Below, piece by piece: positions 35,730-46,300 of a stretch of DNA of 64,000 bases. The notes below the pieces were generated by a model that was given only the letters and a program-made list of their open reading frames with translations, was not told where the DNA came from and did no database searches. Position numbers and translations under genes: made by a program. The DNA lies in NCBI RefSeq assembly GCF_000331305.1, contig NZ_KB217472.1, positions 1 to 64,000 of the forward strand. The letters run 5' to 3'. Every line of letters starts with the position of its first letter. The stretch's first letter is position 1. This DNA comes from Calothrix sp. PCC 7103 (lineage in GTDB: Bacteria; Cyanobacteriota; Cyanobacteriia; Cyanobacteriales; Nostocaceae).

Positions 35730-37028
35730 ATGTCACAATCACCAAATCCTTTCATTGTTGGTAAACCAGTACCCCCAGAACGATTTGTAGGGAGGGAAGC
35801 AGAGATAAGAGATGCATTCGACCAAATTTTTAACCACGGTCATTTAGCGATTTGGGGTGGTTCGGGAACGGGCAAAACCTCTTTTTTGCAAAAGCTTGAA
35901 TCAACACAAGCTTGGGAAGAACACGGACTTGATGCATCTTATTCAGTAATTATTAGATTCAGTTGCGAAAGTTTCACCCCTTTTACCCCTTCAAGCTTTT
36001 GGGGCGAAGCTTTAAGTTTGTTGAAAGATAAGTTGCAAAATGAAAAAGCATTGCAAGATGAAATCGACCAATTGCAACAAATGGGAGAAAAAACCAAAGA
36101 AGGTCTCCGTAGAATTTTAGCGAAACTGAGACAAAGGCAAAAATGCTTAGTACTCTTAGTAGACGATTTTGATGCAGCTCTCTACACCAACGACTCATAT
36201 ACAGGAGCCGATATGCAAAAGTTTTTGAGCGAGTGTCGTAGTTTGGCTGTTAACTCCACAGAAGGACAACATCTGTCGATGATTGTGACTTCGCTCAAGC
36301 GTCTCAATGAACTCGGTCCTAAACTCAACGACAGAGCTTCACCTTGGTACAACCACTATTTATTTTTACGTTTGAAACCATTTAACAATACTGAGATTGA
36401 CCAATTTCTCAAAATCTTAAGGATACCAGAATTGCGAGAAGCAAATCGAGAGATTACAGGTGGTCATCCAGGGTTGCTACAAATAGCGGGCTTTCAACTG
36501 TATAGAGATTTACAAAATGCAGCAGCTCCGAGTGTAAAAGATTTTGCCAACGAGTTTGAAAATAGAACTAAGCAGGTTTTTAACGACATTTGGAATCGAT
36601 GCTGTGAAGAAGAACAAACTCTATTAATGTTGATGGCATTATCGAGTTTAAAAGGGCGCCTACACAAGCAACGACAGTTTGATGTTAGCGGTATTGAGCT
36701 TATCTTTAGCCAGAAAGAGAGAGAATTAACAAAGCTTGAAGAACAAGGTGTGATTGTCAGTGCTACCAGTGATGAAAAAACTGTTTATACTTTTACATCA
36801 TCGATAATGGAACGCTGGGTAATTCAAGAGCTTTGGGAAATAGACGAGGACTGGTTACAAGCAAGGCAAAAAGTATTTCTTAATTTAATGAGTCATCAGC
36901 AAAGAGAAAAATTTACAAATGCAATTAAATGGCTATGGGTAAATAAAGATACTGTTCCGTCTACTATAGAATGGTTTGGCAAACTAGCGTCTGCTTTTCC
37001 TAGTGGATTCATCTCACTTATCAGTTAA
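35730..37028 (+). CDS. STAND-type AAA ATPase
   Basis: The 432-residue protein begins 'NPFIVGKPVPPERFVGREAEI', the N-terminal signature of a cyanobacterial AAA/STAND ATPase group. It has Walker A 'GGSGTGKTS' (about 45-53), Walker B 'CLVLLVDDFDAAL' (about 138-150), and a 'GGHPGLLQ' sensor segment (about 243-250) followed by winged-helix-like sequence. No effector domain is attached. The gene is 22 bp upstream of the larger ATPase-receptor gene and shares its opening motif, so the two probably work as a unit, perhaps as subunits of one oligomer. Signal and output are not known. Confidence 0.75.
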   Translation: MSQSPNPFIVGKPVPPERFVGREAEIRDAFDQIFNHGHLAIWGGSGTGKTSFLQKLESTQAWEEHGLDASYSVIIRFSCESFTPFTPSSFWGEALSLLKDKLQNEKALQDEIDQLQQMGEKTKEGLRRILAKLRQRQKCLVLLVDDFDAALYTNDSYTGADMQKFLSECRSLAVNSTEGQHLSMIVTSLKRLNELGPKLNDRASPWYNHYLFLRLKPFNNTEIDQFLKILRIPELREANREITGGHPGLLQIAGFQLYRDLQNAAAPSVKDFANEFENRTKQVFNDIWNRCCEEEQTLLMLMALSSLKGRLHKQRQFDVSGIELIFSQKERELTKLEEQGVIVSATSDEKTVYTFTSSIMERWVIQELWEIDEDWLQARQKVFLNLMSHQQREKFTNAIKWLWVNKDTVPSTIEWFGKLASAFPSGFISLIS

Positions 37029-37050
37029 TAAACAATGAATAGAATGAATT

Positions 37051-39978
37051 ATGCATAACGGTAGTTTCCAAAATCCATACACTATTGGTAATCCTATAGA
37101 TGACCCTACAAAATTCTTTGGTAGAGAAAGCCTATTTGATTTTATTGAAGATCATCTCAGCCAACAAGTAAAAGTTATCTTATTACATGGTCAAAGACGT
37201 ATTGGGAAATCATCTATTCTCAGGATGATTCCTCATTTTATTACTGGAGAAGAGTATGCTTTTGTTCAATTTGACCTACAACATCGAAGTAGTTCAAATT
37301 TATTTGAAATTTTGCACGATTTAGCTAGAGAAATTATTAATCAACTTAATATAAACGAAGAGGTATTAAGACCGCCTTCAATATCACAGTTAGAAGATGA
37401 TATAACTGTTTTTTCTCGCAGATTTTTACTCAATTTATATCAGGAAATAGCTCCTAAAAAATTGGTGCTTTTATTAGATGAATTTGATGTTTTAAGTCAA
37501 AATAATCATAGCAAAACTGATTTTTTTACATTTATAGAACATTTAATTAAACAGCATAATCAGTTATTTATCATTCCTGTTGTTGGAAGGTATTTGGCTG
37601 ATTTACCAAAATTACAAAAATTATTTAAGGACGCACCTTTTCAAGAAATTGGATTACTAGATGATAATAGCGCTCAAACACTGATTGAAAAGCCTGTTAC
37701 AGATATATTGCCATATCAACCAGAGGCAGTACAAAAAATTCTACAACTATCAGCAGGCCATCCTTACTTTACTCAAGCTACCTGTTCAACTCTTTTTGCT
37801 CAAGCAAGAGATGAAAAGCGCTGGAACGTTACTGCTGCTGATGTCGAGCATATAGCTAATAAAGCAATTATAAAGGCTGAAGCTGGATTGGTAGGTTTCT
37901 GGGATGTATTAACTATCTCGGAGAGAGTAATTATTTCATCTGTTGCAGAGGCTCAAAATACAGCAGAAGAACCATTCGCATTACTGAAAAAAAATGGAGT
38001 TATCCAAACAGAGTCTTTGGTTGAAGCTGGTGAACGACTAATTAAAAATGGCTATCTTTATGATGATGGAGGTCAATATAAAATTAGGGTTGAATTAATT
38101 CGCCGTTGGGTGGTCAAAAATCATCCACTCCGACGCGAGATATTAGAGTTAGAGAAAGTTGAACAAGAATTAGTTGAAAGTTTAAAAGTATTAGCCAGTC
38201 GTTCGTGTCAGCAAGGAAAACGACAAGAAGCATTGCACGATTACGAACGCGCTTTAGAAATTAATCCTAATCATTTTAGTATTGCATCGCTTTTGGCTAA
38301 AGAGTATCTGCAAGCTAGCAATTTTGAAAGAGCCTTAGAGCTTTACAGACAAGTTTATCAAGCACAACCAGGACAGTACAAAGAAGAGTATTTAGGCGCC
38401 TTGCAAAGCTACGGACATAGCTTAATAATGCAAAAGAAATGGATACAGGCAAAAGTTCAGTACCAAAATATTTTAAATATCGAGCCTAGCAGACAATCAG
38501 CAATTGAGAGACTCAAAGAAATTAATAATTTCGAGGCTGTAAATCGAATTAGAACAAATCTTGGCAATTCTCGCCAATTTTGGAAATTGCCAATTCTTCC
38601 AGAATGGATAACACCAACCATGCTATCAACATTGGCTGTTGCAGGCACTTTTACTTGGGGCGCCCGCCAGCTTTTCACCCTTTGTCCTGCTGGTGAACAG
38701 AAACAATATGGTTTAATGTGTGTTAAGGATACAAGCAAGATTAGTCGTGGAGATCGCACTCTATTTTCTAGCATTAACAATACCAGTCGCGATCTAGGTA
38801 TTCAAGCCTTAGTTACAGGTGAATATGAAAAAGCAACTGAATTCTTTAAACAAGCCGTAGCTGCAAAACTTAATGACCCAGAAGTATTAATCTACTATAA
38901 TAACTCCCTAGCTCGCCAAAAAGGAACACCTTTCACTTTGGCAGCAGTTGTACCAGTCGGTAATGATCCAAGGGTTGCTCAAGAAATGCTACGTGGTGTT
39001 GCTCAGGCACAAAAACAGTTTAATCAAAAAGGTGGCTTAGACGGTCGATTGCTTGAGATTGTAATTGCAAATGATGCAGATAAGCGTGAACAAGCAAAAC
39101 AAGTAGCTGCTGAATTAATAAAAGATACATCAGTATTAGGAATAATTGGACACTATTCGAGCGATACGACAAAGGCCGCATTAACCGAATACAGCAAAAA
39201 AGAAATACCTGTTATTACTCCTGCTAGCACTAGCATCTTTCTACAAGGCAATACTTTCTTCCGAACCATACCTTCTGATGCAGCGGCTGGGAAAAAATTG
39301 GCGGAATATGCCTTTAACACCTTGAAGATTAAATCAGTAGTAATTTTCTCCAATCCTGATAGTTCTTACAGCGACAGTATGAGAGAAGTATTTACTAATC
39401 AGTTTGAAAAACTTGGAGGTTCGGTAGTTCGCAAACCACTAATTAACTTAACTCTTAACAACCTAGATGCACAAAAAGAAGTGGCTGTCAGCGTATTTAG
39501 ACATAAAGCCGAAGCAGGTGTTTTGTTTCCAGATGCGCTAAGTATTGATATTGCTCTCAAAATTGCCCAAGCAAATCAAGATTTACTTAAAAGGAGCCAA
39601 CGAGGACTTAAGCTTCTTGGTGGCGATACCCTTTACAGCGAACAAACCTTAAGCACTGGTGGAGATGCAGTTAATAACTTGACTTTAGTAGTACCTTGGT
39701 TTCGGCAAGCAACACAAGCAACACGCTTTGCCAAAAAAGCCAAAGAGCAATGGGGAGGAGATGTTAGTTGGCGTACAGCGACCAGTTACGATGCCACTCA
39801 GGCTTTTATTCAAGCTTTTTCGCCTAATCCTAGTGCGACAACAATTATCGAAAGGTTAAAAAATGTCAATATTTCAGCAGAAAATACCTCCGGAGATTCA
39901 CTGAAGTTCACTCCTGAAAGGGAACGTCAGACCGAACCACTTATTATACGTATAAAAAATGGAAAGTTTGTTAAGTAG
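37051..39978 (+). CDS. STAND ATPase-TPR-membrane-LivJ-like receptor fusion (copy 1)
   Basis: The 975-residue protein has four parts. (1) An AAA/STAND ATPase, about 1-370: 'NPYTIGNPIDDPTKFFGRE', Walker A 'GQRRIGKSS', Walker B 'LVLLLDEFDVL', 'SAGHPYFTQ'. (2) TPR-like helices, about 375-500. (3) One membrane helix near 525-545 (…MLSTLAVAGTFTWGA…). (4) An extracytoplasmic type 1 periplasmic-binding domain like LivJ or ABC ligand-binding proteins, about 625-970: 'AQKQFNQKGGLDGRLLEIVIANDAD', 'GIIGHYSSD', 'PVITPAST', 'SYDATQAF'. The layout is that of a receptor in which a small molecule outside controls an ATPase inside. A close paralogue follows. Confidence 0.85.
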   Translation: MHNGSFQNPYTIGNPIDDPTKFFGRESLFDFIEDHLSQQVKVILLHGQRRIGKSSILRMIPHFITGEEYAFVQFDLQHRSSSNLFEILHDLAREIINQLNINEEVLRPPSISQLEDDITVFSRRFLLNLYQEIAPKKLVLLLDEFDVLSQNNHSKTDFFTFIEHLIKQHNQLFIIPVVGRYLADLPKLQKLFKDAPFQEIGLLDDNSAQTLIEKPVTDILPYQPEAVQKILQLSAGHPYFTQATCSTLFAQARDEKRWNVTAADVEHIANKAIIKAEAGLVGFWDVLTISERVIISSVAEAQNTAEEPFALLKKNGVIQTESLVEAGERLIKNGYLYDDGGQYKIRVELIRRWVVKNHPLRREILELEKVEQELVESLKVLASRSCQQGKRQEALHDYERALEINPNHFSIASLLAKEYLQASNFERALELYRQVYQAQPGQYKEEYLGALQSYGHSLIMQKKWIQAKVQYQNILNIEPSRQSAIERLKEINNFEAVNRIRTNLGNSRQFWKLPILPEWITPTMLSTLAVAGTFTWGARQLFTLCPAGEQKQYGLMCVKDTSKISRGDRTLFSSINNTSRDLGIQALVTGEYEKATEFFKQAVAAKLNDPEVLIYYNNSLARQKGTPFTLAAVVPVGNDPRVAQEMLRGVAQAQKQFNQKGGLDGRLLEIVIANDADKREQAKQVAAELIKDTSVLGIIGHYSSDTTKAALTEYSKKEIPVITPASTSIFLQGNTFFRTIPSDAAAGKKLAEYAFNTLKIKSVVIFSNPDSSYSDSMREVFTNQFEKLGGSVVRKPLINLTLNNLDAQKEVAVSVFRHKAEAGVLFPDALSIDIALKIAQANQDLLKRSQRGLKLLGGDTLYSEQTLSTGGDAVNNLTLVVPWFRQATQATRFAKKAKEQWGGDVSWRTATSYDATQAFIQAFSPNPSATTIIERLKNVNISAENTSGDSLKFTPERERQTEPLIIRIKNGKFVK

Positions 39979-40126
39979 CAAAAATGTATTAATTATGCAG
40001 TATGAAACCCATACCCAGCTTAAAAACCAATATGTAAATATTTCTGTAGGGTTACTTAGACTACAGCAAAGACAACCTATCTTGTGTAAAATAAAACATA
40101 TATCATAGTAGAGTATCATTAATACT

Positions 40127-43081
40127 ATGGCACACTCAGTACCTCGTAGAAATCCTTATATAATCGGTCGTCCCATTGATGAAGCAAGTTTGCTGTTTGG
40201 ACGACAGAATTTATTTTGCTTTCTTGAGGACAAGTTGAGGTTTGGTGAAAAAGTTATATTGTTGCATGGTCAACGGCGTATTGGGAAGTCATCTATAATT
40301 CGCAATATACCTAAATTTGTTCATCTAGATAGTTTTGTTTTTATTGCTTTTGACTTAGCAGACTACAATCAAGAAAAACTGAGTAAAATATTAGTAGATT
40401 TAGCTAGGGAAGTTGTAGAACGCTTGAATTTAGAAGCAGAAAATATCAAGCTACCTAATATAAAAGATTTAGAACAAGAACCGTATATTTTTTATAGTCA
40501 ATTTTTAACTGTAGTTTATGATAAATTATGTGATAAAAATATAGCTTTTGTTTTCGATGAGTTTGACGCTCTCAATAATTCTCCAAGCAAAGTATTTGAA
40601 GAATTATTTACATATTTGCATTCGCTTATTGATGTAGAATCTAGGTTATTTGCAATTATATTTGTAGGTAGGCAAACTGCTGACATGCCAAATCTGCTTG
40701 ATATTTTTAAAGGCGCCCCTACAAAAGAAATAAAATTATTAGAAGAAGAAAGTGCAAGACAGTTAATCACGAAACCTGCTGGGGAATTTTTAGAATACGA
40801 ACCAGACGCAGTTCAAGCAATTATAGAATTATCGGCAGGTCATCCTTATTTTATACAGAATATATGTTTTGCTATTTTTAGTAGAGCCAGAGAAGTTCAA
40901 AAATGGCATGTTAATAGTGTAGATGTCGATAAAAGTGTTAGTAAAGCAATTGAAAATGCAGAAGCGGGACTAGCTTGGTTTTGGGATGGACTTTCAATTC
41001 CAGAAAAAGTTGTATTTTCTGCGGTAGCTGAAGCTCAAAAAATAGCAATTGATAAAGCACTTAAAACTTCAAATAATCCATTAAAGTTACTCCAAGAATA
41101 TGGAGTTGTTATTACAGATTCTCTTGAAGATGCATTTCGGAAGCTAGTTTACTCTGATTTTTTAAACGAAGCGGGGAATAAAGTAAAAATCGAACTAGTT
41201 CGTCGTTGGTTACTGCAACGTCATCCACTGCGTCAAGAAATTAGGGAATTAGAAAAAATTGATCAAGAAACTACAAATCGTAATTTTCAAGACAAATATA
41301 ATTTTCATGCTCCAAGTCAAACTAGTTTAAATTATTATCAGCAATCTTTGGAAAATAATCCCAATCATTTTGGTGATGTTTTACAACTAGCTGAAGGATA
41401 TTTGCAACAAGAATACTATGATGAAGCTTTAGAACTTTACAATCGAGCTTATCAGGTTGACTCGGTACGTAATAAAGAAGGTTTATTGCAAGCACTCGAA
41501 AAATACGCAAATAAGTCTAAGCAGCTACAACAATTAGAGAAAGCCAAACAGCTATTCGATGCAGTTTTAGCGATTGAACCTTTTAGATTCTCAGCACGAG
41601 AAAAGAAGTCAGAAATTGAAGCAGCTTTAGAACAGCAATATTTAGAATGGGGTAGAGTCAGTCAAAAAAATTACTTTTCACCGGGTTTGTTGAAAATACC
41701 CAAGAATTTAACTATAGCTGGATTGACTATAATTACTGTCTTAGCAGGAATCAGTATTAGTCGCTTATCGGCGCCTTGTTCGGCAAGTGAAAAGAAAGTT
41801 TTAGGAATTTTGTGTACCGCAGACCCTAGTATTAATATTAGTAGCGGCGAACGTACATTATTCCCCATTACAAGAAACTCGAATCGCGACTTAGGAATTA
41901 AAAAATTTACACAACAAGAATATACTAATGCATCTCGATTATTTCAACAAGCCGTAAAAGCAGAACCGAGCGACCCAGAGGTATTAATTTATTATAATAA
42001 CTCGCTTGCGCGCGAAAAAGGAGAATCTTTTTCTTTAACAGTAGTTGTACCAGTTGATAATAATCAAAACTTGGCTAAAGAAATTTTGCGTGGTGTAGCA
42101 CAGGCACAAAATCAGTTTAATTATAAAGGTGGCTTGGACGGACGATTGTTGCAAATAGTTATTGCAAACGATACTGGTGACTCGGAACAAGCCAAACAGG
42201 TAGCTGCAGAGTTAACTCTAGATAAATCAATATTAGGAGTAATTGGAAATTATACTAGTGATACAAGGAAAGCAGCTTTAACCCAATACGAACAAGCCAG
42301 TTTAGCTGTAATCTCTCCTACTAGTAGCAGCGATTCTTTGCTTGGTAATAATTTATTTAGAGCAGTCTCTTCCGATGTTGTAACAGCAGAATTGCTAGCA
42401 GAATATGCTAGAAGTTTGGGTTTAGACAAAGTTGCAATTGTTGCAAACTCTGAAAATCAAGATAGCAAAAGCCTGAGCAAAAGTTACACCTACAATTTTC
42501 AAGCTCTTGGGGGGCAAGTTGTACGTGAGATTGACTTAGCTGCACCCCAACTAGATATCGAAGGAGAAGCTGCCAGTGTATTGAAAGACCAAGCACAAGG
42601 GATTGTAATGTTTCCAGACGCTTCGCACGCTTCGGTTGCACTTAATATTGTTGGTGCAATTACAAAACTGGCGCCTAACTCTAACAACCCAAACAAAAAA
42701 AAATTCCAGTTCTTAGGTGGCGATACTTTATATAGTAGTCAAACTTTAGCAGCAAGCGAAAAAAATATTGATGGCTTAGTAATAGCTGTACCGTGGTATA
42801 AAGAGGCAGCACAAGCAAAGAACTTTTCTCAAGCAGCAACACAGCTATGGGGAGGAAATGTCAGTTGGCGTAGCGCTACTAGCTTTGATGCGACACAAGC
42901 TTTAATTAAAGTATTATCACCTAACCCTTCTCGCGTTTCAATTCTAGAAGGACTTAGAAAAGTAAAGCTGTTACCAAGTGAAACCTCCGGATATCCACTC
43001 GAATTTACTAACCAAGGAGAACGTTCAAGCAAACCTATCCTGCTCAAGGTTGAAAGAGGTAAATTTCAACAAATTAAATAA
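40127..43081 (+). CDS. STAND ATPase-TPR-membrane-LivJ-like receptor fusion (copy 2)
   Basis: This 984-residue paralogue of the preceding gene has the same order of parts: ATPase with 'GQRRIGKSS' and 'IAFVFDEFDAL', TPR-like repeats (about 390-500), one membrane helix (about 525-545, 'LTIAGLTIITVLAGISI'), a further TPR pair ('DPEVLIYYNNSLARE') and a LivJ-like domain (about 630-975). The ligand-binding part differs more from copy 1 around the pocket loops ('ISPTSSSDSLLG' against 'ITPASTSIFLQG'), so the ligand may differ. A 148-bp gap separates the copies, and both are followed only by a strong terminator. Tandem duplication with divergence is the simplest origin. Confidence 0.85.
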   Translation: MAHSVPRRNPYIIGRPIDEASLLFGRQNLFCFLEDKLRFGEKVILLHGQRRIGKSSIIRNIPKFVHLDSFVFIAFDLADYNQEKLSKILVDLAREVVERLNLEAENIKLPNIKDLEQEPYIFYSQFLTVVYDKLCDKNIAFVFDEFDALNNSPSKVFEELFTYLHSLIDVESRLFAIIFVGRQTADMPNLLDIFKGAPTKEIKLLEEESARQLITKPAGEFLEYEPDAVQAIIELSAGHPYFIQNICFAIFSRAREVQKWHVNSVDVDKSVSKAIENAEAGLAWFWDGLSIPEKVVFSAVAEAQKIAIDKALKTSNNPLKLLQEYGVVITDSLEDAFRKLVYSDFLNEAGNKVKIELVRRWLLQRHPLRQEIRELEKIDQETTNRNFQDKYNFHAPSQTSLNYYQQSLENNPNHFGDVLQLAEGYLQQEYYDEALELYNRAYQVDSVRNKEGLLQALEKYANKSKQLQQLEKAKQLFDAVLAIEPFRFSAREKKSEIEAALEQQYLEWGRVSQKNYFSPGLLKIPKNLTIAGLTIITVLAGISISRLSAPCSASEKKVLGILCTADPSINISSGERTLFPITRNSNRDLGIKKFTQQEYTNASRLFQQAVKAEPSDPEVLIYYNNSLAREKGESFSLTVVVPVDNNQNLAKEILRGVAQAQNQFNYKGGLDGRLLQIVIANDTGDSEQAKQVAAELTLDKSILGVIGNYTSDTRKAALTQYEQASLAVISPTSSSDSLLGNNLFRAVSSDVVTAELLAEYARSLGLDKVAIVANSENQDSKSLSKSYTYNFQALGGQVVREIDLAAPQLDIEGEAASVLKDQAQGIVMFPDASHASVALNIVGAITKLAPNSNNPNKKKFQFLGGDTLYSSQTLAASEKNIDGLVIAVPWYKEAAQAKNFSQAATQLWGGNVSWRSATSFDATQALIKVLSPNPSRVSILEGLRKVKLLPSETSGYPLEFTNQGERSSKPILLKVERGKFQQIK

Positions 43082-43282
43082 AAAACTTCACCTTTATCAA
43101 CTAATCAGTGGCATTATTATCTGTACGGAAGATACAAATTTTGAACGATTAGCTGTCCGAATTCATGAGGCAATTTCTACGGAAGAAGACTTGACGGGTA
43201 ATACTTGTTCGTGTAGTCCGTCCTTCTATATAAAAGACCAAGGCGCCTTTTCGCGAGTGGCGCCACCTTGTCCACAATATTT

Positions 43283-43302
43283 TTCCAATAACGTTATTGG
43301 AA
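43283..43302. repeat. Dispersed palindrome, copy 5
   Basis: Perfect TTCCAATAACGTTATTGGAA between the ATPase-receptor genes and the RTX protein gene, with GGCGCC at 43242 and 43259 and a terminator hairpin just to the right. Confidence 0.95.
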
Positions 43303-43312
43303 GTTTCCTTTG

Positions 43313-43352
43313 TTGTGTGTAAAGACGCTTGTAGGAGCGTTTTTACACACAA
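43313..43352. terminator. Bidirectional terminator hairpin
   Basis: TTGTGTGTAAAGACGCT (43313-43329) pairs with AGCGTTTTTACACACAA (43336-43352) with one G-T position, around a six-base loop. It lies between the converging ends of the ATPase-receptor gene and the RTX gene and contains T/A runs on both sides. Confidence 0.7.
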
Positions 43353-43363
43353 TTGGTGTTCCG

Positions 43364-46300
43364 TTATATCAGCACAAAATCAGACGCGGTAATCGAATTA
43401 GAGTTGACCGAAGCTAAAAATGCTAGGGGTTGATTATTAATAGTGTTGATAACTGTGCCATTATTTTGAGCAGAAATCGATAACGACCCGAATGTTAATC
43501 CACCACTCAAACCAATTAAATCTAGACCAGACTGGAAGTCGATGATATTGTTTTTACCTTCGGTCGATAAAACAAATATATCCTTACCAAGTCCACCTGT
43601 GAGTATATTATCTCCACTACCACCTGTGAGGATATCGTCTCCAGCATCACCAACTAGTTGGTCGTTACCTTGACCACCAAAAAGTATATCATCACCATCT
43701 CCACCGAATAATTTATCATCGCCATCGCCACCATTAAGGGTGTCGTTACCGACTTCACCGAAGATTTGGTCTTGACCGCTTCCACCAAGTAACGAATCAT
43801 TTCCATCGCCACCAAATAATTTATCATCGCCATCACCACCGTCGAGGGTATCCGAACCACCCAAACCGCGTAGAATATCTTGGCTATTGAAAGCTCGGAT
43901 AGTGTCGTTACCTGGAGTACCAGTTAAATTATCATCGTTAGGTGTACCGTCGATATTGATTCCTGGTGTAGTTACAGTATCATTATCAACGATTGTTAAT
44001 ACTGCGGTTGTTTGCGTGCCAAGGACGGCGCCACCAGTAGGTTTACCAAGTGTCAAGTTAATAGTTTCATCACCTTCAACCAAGGTATCATCAACGATGG
44101 GGATTGCAACTGTTTTACTTGTTTCCAAGGAAGCAAAGTTAACGGTGATGGGTGCGTTGTTGTAGTCGTCAGGAGCGGTTGTAGTACCATTACTAGGAGT
44201 TATCGTAATGCCAACGGCGCCATCGCTACCACCAGTACGACTTATAGTTACAGCTTGAATTGGTGTACCATCTTCATTTACACTGTATGCGGCGCCGCTA
44301 AATACAAGTTGACCTGGATTAATACCAAGAGTAGTAATTGTAACAGAAGCTTGGTCATCCTCATTCGGGTTGTTATTACCAGGAGTGGAGTCGGGGTCAG
44401 CTTCATTTACATCAATGATTTCTGCTGTATTAGTAATAACCCCAGCGCTAACAACATTAGCAGTAATCCTCAAACTACGGCTTAAGTTATCTCTAATATT
44501 ACCAACATCCCATACTCCTGTGCGGCTATCATATATACCTTGTGCTGCAAGCGCAGAAACAAAACTCAATCCAGAAGGTAACAAGTCGCTGACTTTGATA
44601 CCGCTAGCAATACCTGGCCCTTTGTTAGTCAGGTTAAGGTTAAAGGTAATGCGGTCACCTACATTAGGATTGATTGTACTAACAGTTTTGGTTAATTCTA
44701 AATCAGCGCTTGCTGGTGTAATGGGGTTGATAATTGTTGTGCTGATAAGCGAGTTATTAGCTGTGTTATAATCATCCTCCAAAGCTCTAACTGTGCTAGT
44801 ACCAAGAAGATTACCTGCAACAATTGATTTGAATGTCAGATTAACTGTTGCACTATCACCACTCGCAATATTTCCTAAGTTAGCAGTAAGTCTTTCACCA
44901 AACAATCTTACAGATGTGGCGCCAGTACTTCTAACAAAATTGACACCTGAAGGTAAATTTTCTGTTAGAACTACAGAAGTAGCATCATCAAGACCATTAT
45001 TGGCAACTGTTAGAGTGTATGTGTATTCTTCCCCAAGATTTACCACTGCTTGATTAGCAGTTCTTTTAAGCAGTAGATCAATTCCACTTGTCTCAACTGT
45101 ATTATTAGATAAATCTACGTCTAACTCTGTAGCTGTAACAGTAGCAATGCTTCTCAAACCCCCAGTTACTGTGCGTTTGACAACAATATTGGCACTAGTA
45201 CTAGCATTATTAGTTAAATCACCTAAGTCAAAGGTAACAGTACGGTTCGCAGGATTATAAGAACCACCAGCAGCTGAGACAAAATCAACCCCTAATGGAA
45301 GACTATTAACTAAAAGAACTCCAGTTGCATCGTTCGGTCCAATATTGCTGACTTCAAAGGTGTAAGTTACGTTTTCTCCTATAACACCAGAGTCTAAAAG
45401 TTCTATTTGACGCAAAGACAAGTTTGCTTGATTTGGTTCAGCAATACTAATTGCATCTGAAGCTATACGCAAAAAATCAGAACCTTGAGCTTGAATCGCT
45501 ACATTATATCCACCACCAGCAAGCGATTCTGTTTTACTACCATAAATCCCATCACCAGCTAGACCATCACCATTTTGACCATCATCTAACAGTGTCAAGA
45601 CTTTTTGATAACCGTTTATCCCCAAAACATTTGCCAGGACAGTTGCGTTTGTGACTGGAGAACCTGCATTTGTTAAAATAGCATTAATTTGCGATTGATT
45701 ATTACCATCTGGGTTTCCAACATTAATATTTAATTCGAGTGGATTTCCAGCTATGACAGCTGCAACTGGAACATTACCCGTGGTTCCACCCTGTTGCTCT
45801 AAACGAAGTTTGTAAGTTCCGATGTTTGGTGTTTGGATATTGAAGAAACGCAAGAATTGTGCCGACTCTGGAGTTCCGGCGCTCGTAGTACTAACAACAG
45901 TGCCATCTGGAGCTAATAAGGTCGCACTAACAGAGTCAGGTGCTATGTAATTTAAAAACAAATCGCTACCTTCTGGAACAGGAATATCAATTTCCGTAGT
46001 TCCGTTTGCAGACAATTCGGGAGCAGCACTAAAGAAAATTTGAGGTAATGGTAATATTTGTGAGTTAGCAACAGCAGTTGAATTTACATCATCGAGAGCA
46101 GGAACAGCAATAGTATCAAAATTGGTATTGAATGCAGCTTGACGTAGACGAGGAGCAGTATTACCTAATTCAGAAGAGTCCAACGCCAGACGTGGTAATA
46201 CGAAACTACTAAAATCAGCCTGTGAACCAGGCATGGCTGTGTGCAACCTAAAAATTCGCGTTTCTGCATCAGCAATTGGGAAAGTTCCATAGCCATTGAT

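Noticed and set aside
44012-44485. 157-codon plus-strand ORF and other frames opposite the RTX gene
   Set aside because: They are antisense shadows of the repetitive, composition-biased RTX/DUF11 coding sequence, with low-complexity products.
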